Part shown: piece after piece, positions 60,567-64,000 of the stretch | Layout: the number at the start of each line of letters is the position of its first letter | Position numbering within the stretch: position 1 is the stretch's first letter | From: Saccharolobus caldissimus | GTDB taxonomy: Archaea; Thermoproteota; Thermoprotei_A; Sulfolobales; Sulfolobaceae | DNA: 64,000 nucleotides | NCBI RefSeq assembly: GCF_020886315.1 | Contig: NZ_AP025226.1 | Coordinates: forward strand, 62,001-126,000 | Direction: 5' to 3' | The notes under the pieces: generated by a model | What the model was told of the DNA's origin: nothing | The model's input: the letters and a program-made list of their open reading frames with translations, nothing else | Database searches by the model: none | Program-made: the position numbers and the translations under genes

Positions 60567-60742
60567 GGGGGTCGGACTTTCATAGGGTTTCATGAGTTAA
60601 CCCTCGTCCTCATACCCCTTGTCCGGCTCCCCACGCCTAGGTTAGGGAGTATGAACTCCCAGCCACGACATGGGGAACCTCATCGAACCCATCCTCCCCC
60701 TCACATTGCTCATAGAGTTCATTGTAGGGCCCTCTTCTACAT
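60567..60742 (+). ncRNA. GC-rich structured RNA of unknown family
   Basis: About 175 bases of strikingly GC-rich sequence inside AT-rich DNA, with no coding frame. Plus-strand folding by eye: an 11-bp helix 60567-60577/60621-60631 (two G-U pairs); inside it a 6-bp hairpin 60584-60589/60599-60604; a 9-bp hairpin 60640-60649/60656-60664 with loop TATGAA and one bulge; a 5-bp hairpin 60670-60674/60688-60692; and a GTAG/CTAC hairpin at 60724-60740. No SRP helix-8 GGAG motif, RNase P GAGGAAAGUC element, C/D or clear H/ACA boxes were seen. Ends are approximate. Confidence 0.75.
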
Positions 60743-60883
60743 GGTAATATTAACTGAAAAATCTTATAAACTTTCGTGAAAAGATAGTTAGGAATAATAA
60801 ATGATAACAAATAATATAGACTTTACGGTTCATCGGAAACTGTTAACAACGGCAATAAACTAATTTATTATTAGGAGAATATT

Positions 60884-60898
60884 ATGAAATATAGGTGA
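60884..60898 (+). promoter_or_regulatory. Possible four-codon leader ORF and Shine-Dalgarno of infB
   Basis: ATG AAA TAT AGG TGA: a four-codon frame whose end supplies GGTGA (60894-60898), the Shine-Dalgarno for infB, six nt before the ATT at 60905. An AT-rich TAATTTATTATT about 20 bp upstream of the ATG could be the TATA box. The mini-ORF could be coincidental. Confidence 0.4.
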
Positions 60899-60904
60899 GG
60901 CATT

Positions 60905-62701
60905 ATTAGTAATTCTGAGAAAAAGCTTAGACAACCAATTGTTGTAGTATTAGGTCACGTTGATCATGGAAAAACTACGTTATTAGATAAAATTAGGGGA
61001 ACAGCAATAGTTAAGAAAGAGCCAGGTGAGATGACACAAGAAGTTGGTGCCAGTTTCGTTCCAAGTTATGTAATTGAAAAGTTAGCTGAACCATTAAAAA
61101 AATTAATACCGATTAAACTTCAAATACCAGGTTTATTATTCATTGATACACCAGGGCACGAATATTTCTCTAACTTAAGAAGAAGAGGCGGAAGTGTTGC
61201 AGATATTGCAATTCTTGTCGTTGATATTATAGAAGGAATACAAAAGCAGACTATAGAATCTATAAATATACTGAGGGAAAGAAAGGTACCATTTTTAGTA
61301 GCTGCGAATAAAATTGATAGGGTACCAGGATGGAAACCTAATAACGATAGACCATTTTTAGAGACAATAGAAAAACAAAAAGCGGATGTAAGAAATTATT
61401 TAGATAATTTAATTTATAAATTAGTTTCACAATTAGGAGAATTAGGATTTAATGCTGATAGATATGATAGGATAAAGGATTTCACTAGAACTGTAGCAAT
61501 AGTCCCAGTCTCAGCTAAAACTGGAGAAGGAATAGCAGATCTCTTAGCCTTACTTGCAGGTTTGACACAAAGATATTTAGAAACCAGACTTAGATTCGCG
61601 GAAGGGCCAGCAAAAGGAGTAATATTAGAGGTAAAGGAAGACCCTGGATTAGGACATACTATAGATGTAATCATCTATGATGGCGTGCTAAAGAAGAATG
61701 ATACAATTATCTTAGGTGGAATTAATGGTGTTATTACTACTAAAGTTAGAGGAATATTTGTACCTAAACCTCTCCAAGATATGAAAGTTAGCAAATATGA
61801 TTTAAATCCTATAGATGAAGTATACGCGGCAGCAGGCGTTAAGATATCTGCACCTAACTTAGAAGATGCACTTGCTGGCTCGCCTATTTATGTTGTAGAT
61901 GACGAATCTAAGATTGAACAATATAAAAAGCAAGTAGAAGAAGAAATAAAAGAAGTTAGATTTTACAATGACATAAATGGAATAATAGTTAAAGCCGATA
62001 GTCTGGGAACTCTTGAAGCCATAATAAATGCTTTACAACGTGAAGGAATTCCCATAAGAATAGCTGATATTGGACCTATTTCTAAAAGAGATATTTTAGA
62101 AGCTAGTATAGTATCACAACAATCAAGAGAATATGGAATAATAGCTGCATTTAGAGTTAAACCTTTACCTGGTATTGATACCTCTAATGTTAAAATAATA
62201 TATAGTGAAATAATCTACCAGTTAATAGATGACGTTAAAAAATATATAAACGATATAAGAGAGACAGAAAGAAAAAGAACTCTTGAAAGCTTAATATTAC
62301 CAGGTAAAATAAAAATCTTGCCTGGTTATGTATTTAGACGTAGTGACCCAATTATTGTAGGAGTAGAAGTATTAGGGGGTATAATAAAGCCTAAGTACCC
62401 TTTAATTAAAGAAGACGGACGGAAAATAGGTGAAGTAATCCAAATTCAAGATAATAAGAAAACCGTGGAGAAGGCAAGTAAAGGAATGGAAGTAGCAATC
62501 TCGATAAAAAGTAATGCAATGGTAGGTAGACAGGTAAATGAAGGGGATATATTATATACTGATGTTCCTAAGGAAGATTTAGAGATTTTACTGAATAAAT
62601 TTTCTAGCTTTATTACGGATGATATGAAAGAAGTAATTAGGGAAATAATAAGAATTAAGAGAAAAGACGATCCATTATATGGTTTAGGATTAAAAATTTG
62701 A
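60905..62701 (+). CDS. infB: Translation initiation factor aIF5B/IF2, apparent ATT start
   Basis: 598 aa from ATT 60905: (M)[35 protein letters not shown]. The GTPase P-loop GHVDHGKT lies upstream of the first in-frame ATG (61031), so that ATG cannot be the start; no ATG, GTG or TTG occurs between the in-frame TGA at 60896 and 61031. ATT at 60902 or 60905 follows the GGTGA site; 60905 gives 6-nt spacing. Further motifs: '[17 protein letters not shown]', '[12 protein letters not shown]', and domains II-IV ending '[14 protein letters not shown]'. Joins ribosomal subunits at initiation. Converges with ndk (12-bp overlap). Confidence 0.93.
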   Translation: MSNSEKKLRQPIVVVLGHVDHGKTTLLDKIRGTAIVKKEPGEMTQEVGASFVPSYVIEKLAEPLKKLIPIKLQIPGLLFIDTPGHEYFSNLRRRGGSVADIAILVVDIIEGIQKQTIESINILRERKVPFLVAANKIDRVPGWKPNNDRPFLETIEKQKADVRNYLDNLIYKLVSQLGELGFNADRYDRIKDFTRTVAIVPVSAKTGEGIADLLALLAGLTQRYLETRLRFAEGPAKGVILEVKEDPGLGHTIDVIIYDGVLKKNDTIILGGINGVITTKVRGIFVPKPLQDMKVSKYDLNPIDEVYAAAGVKISAPNLEDALAGSPIYVVDDESKIEQYKKQVEEEIKEVRFYNDINGIIVKADSLGTLEAIINALQREGIPIRIADIGPISKRDILEASIVSQQSREYGIIAAFRVKPLPGIDTSNVKIIYSEIIYQLIDDVKKYINDIRETERKRTLESLILPGKIKILPGYVFRRSDPIIVGVEVLGGIIKPKYPLIKEDGRKIGEVIQIQDNKKTVEKASKGMEVAISIKSNAMVGRQVNEGDILYTDVPKEDLEILLNKFSSFITDDMKEVIREIIRIKRKDDPLYGLGLKI

Positions 62702-63106
62702 TGTGTCAAAAAATATCGACATCTCTCTTTTAGCCTTTTCTAAAGAATCTGAGGCATGTATAACATTTTCTGATTTTGAAAGAGCGAAATCTCCTCTTAT
62801 CGTACCTGGCGGGGCCTCCTTAGGATCAGTGTTACCTATCATTCTCCTCACAACTTGAACAGCGTCTTCACCTTCTATTACCATGCATACAACGGGACCA
62901 GATGTTACATAATTTATAAGATCTTCAAAAAAGCTTTTACCTTTGTGCTCTTCATATAGTAACTCCGCAGTTTTTCTATCCATTTTAACCATTTTTAAAG
63001 CAACAATTTTCAAACCTCTTCTTTCAAATCTATTTATTATCTCTCCTATAAGCCCTCTTCTTACACCATCAGGCTTTATCATTACAAACGTTCTTTCAGT
63101 ACTCAC
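62690..63106 (-). CDS. ndk: Nucleoside diphosphate kinase
   Basis: 138 aa. '[37 protein letters not shown]', '[20 protein letters not shown]', and the phosphohistidine motif '[12 protein letters not shown]'. Balances NTP/dNTP pools. Two bp downstream of rpl24e, same strand. Confidence 0.98.
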   Translation of the reverse strand: MSTERTFVMIKPDGVRRGLIGEIINRFERRGLKIVALKMVKMDRKTAELLYEEHKGKSFFEDLINYVTSGPVVCMVIEGEDAVQVVRRMIGNTDPKEAPPGTIRGDFALSKSENVIHASDSLEKAKREMSIFFDTSNF

Positions 63107-63108
63107 TG

Positions 63109-63294
63109 CTATCTCACCTTCATGTATTTAGTAGTCCATTTGAATTTTTTAGGATCTCTATGATATTTTAGCATTGACTTTCTACATTTACTCGAACAAA
63201 ACCATAAAATACTACCATCGTTTTTTACATACATTAAACCAGTACCAGGAGGTATTTCATGTCCACAAAAGCTGCATTGCCTAATAGCAGGCAT
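63109..63294 (-). CDS. rpl24e: 50S ribosomal protein L24e
   Basis: 61 aa. Zinc finger '[37 protein letters not shown]' with CxxC...CxxxC, then '[14 protein letters not shown]'. Typical archaeal partner of ndk and rps28e. Confidence 0.97.
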   Translation of the reverse strand: MPAIRQCSFCGHEIPPGTGLMYVKNDGSILWFCSSKCRKSMLKYHRDPKKFKWTTKYMKVR

Positions 63295-63352
63295 TTAAAT
63301 CACAAATAATGAATATGGGTGAAGTATTTAAGTGAATTGCTTGTATTATTAG

Positions 63353-63619
<267 letters not shown>

Positions 63620-63622
63620 TAA

Positions 63623-64000
<378 letters not shown>

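Noticed and set aside
60567-60742. RNase P or SRP RNA as identity of the structured RNA
   Set aside because: I see GAAAGTCC only as the antisense of the first helix and not in a P-RNA context, and no SRP helix-8 tetraloop motif; the TATA box points to plus-strand transcription.
61031-62701. infB starting at the ATG 61031
   Set aside because: The P-loop GHVDHGKT and switch I lead-in are encoded upstream in frame.

Overview
The window reads as chromosomal DNA of a thermoacidophilic crenarchaeon of the order Sulfolobales, most like Sulfurisphaera/Sulfolobus tokodaii (genus-level assignment is inference from protein recall; the order is well supported). Supporting features are strongly AT-rich DNA, GC-rich intron-containing tRNA genes, archaeal RNA polymerase subunits with a single uninterrupted rpoB and split rpoA1/rpoA2, archaeal L24e/S28e/L30e/L40e proteins, AAA Cdc48, archaeal-type SAM synthetase, TATA-box promoters close to start codons, and GGTGA-type Shine-Dalgarno sites inside operons. 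No insertion sequence, CRISPR array, phage or other mobile element was recognised; the window is almost entirely housekeeping.

Layout. 1-5500: truncated sugar epimerase, tRNA-Lys, an ECF-type uptake transporter (ABC/T/S), a divergent ThDP-enzyme homologue, an intron-bearing tRNA and a small nucleotidyltransferase. 5.5-13.2 kb: information-processing genes (L40e, KH protein, aspS, truD, pth2, Zn ribbon, aEF1B, cdc48, fen1). 13.3-19.0 kb: a tightly overlapping tetrapyrrole operon (precorrin-2 dehydrogenase, hemA, hemB, hemL, hemC, hemD), followed by a small ORF, an alkaline-phosphatase-superfamily enzyme and a two-subunit FAD oxidoreductase. 23.5-27.8 kb: MBL-fold nuclease-like protein and DNA ligase, a C/D box sRNA, dcd and a ribbon-helix-helix/coiled-coil protein. 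28-42 kb: protein disulfide oxidoreductase, AMMECR1, Mut7-C, NFACT/RqcH, Rio2, DUF460, SAM synthetase, Lsm, wHTH, pyrG, hexulose-phosphate synthase, DUF2153, Trm112-like, sugar phosphomutase.

41.9-48.6 kb: an approximately 880-bp gene-poor gap, tRNA-His, coaBC, the ribosomal-type N-acetyltransferase, an overlapping four-gene minus-strand cluster of uncertain pathway (ASKHA-fold DUF1464, nucleotidyltransferase, CitG-like, degenerate phosphoesterase) and three tRNAs (Asp, initiator Met with intron, Ser with intron). 48.6-60.1 kb: the great expression operon rpoH-rpoB-rpoA1-rpoA2-rpl30e-nusA-rps12, then rps7-tuf-rps10, with an oppositely oriented bifunctional-nuclease-family gene between rps12 and rps7. 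60.2-64 kb: a GC-rich structured RNA locus with its own TATA box, infB (aIF5B), ndk, rpl24e, rps28e and the start of upp.

Most notable observations: (i) fen1 and infB both lack any ATG/GTG/TTG codon at their conserved N-terminus and instead show ATA and ATT at six-nucleotide spacing from a GGTGA Shine-Dalgarno; (ii) an unidentified GC-rich structured RNA with an 11-bp helix lies between rpoH and infB; (iii) a C/D box sRNA lies between lig and dcd; (iv) a four-gene overlapping locus combines a CitG-like transferase, ASKHA protein, nucleotidyltransferase and a phosphoesterase that has lost metal ligands. All identifications are by eye from motifs; no database search was possible.
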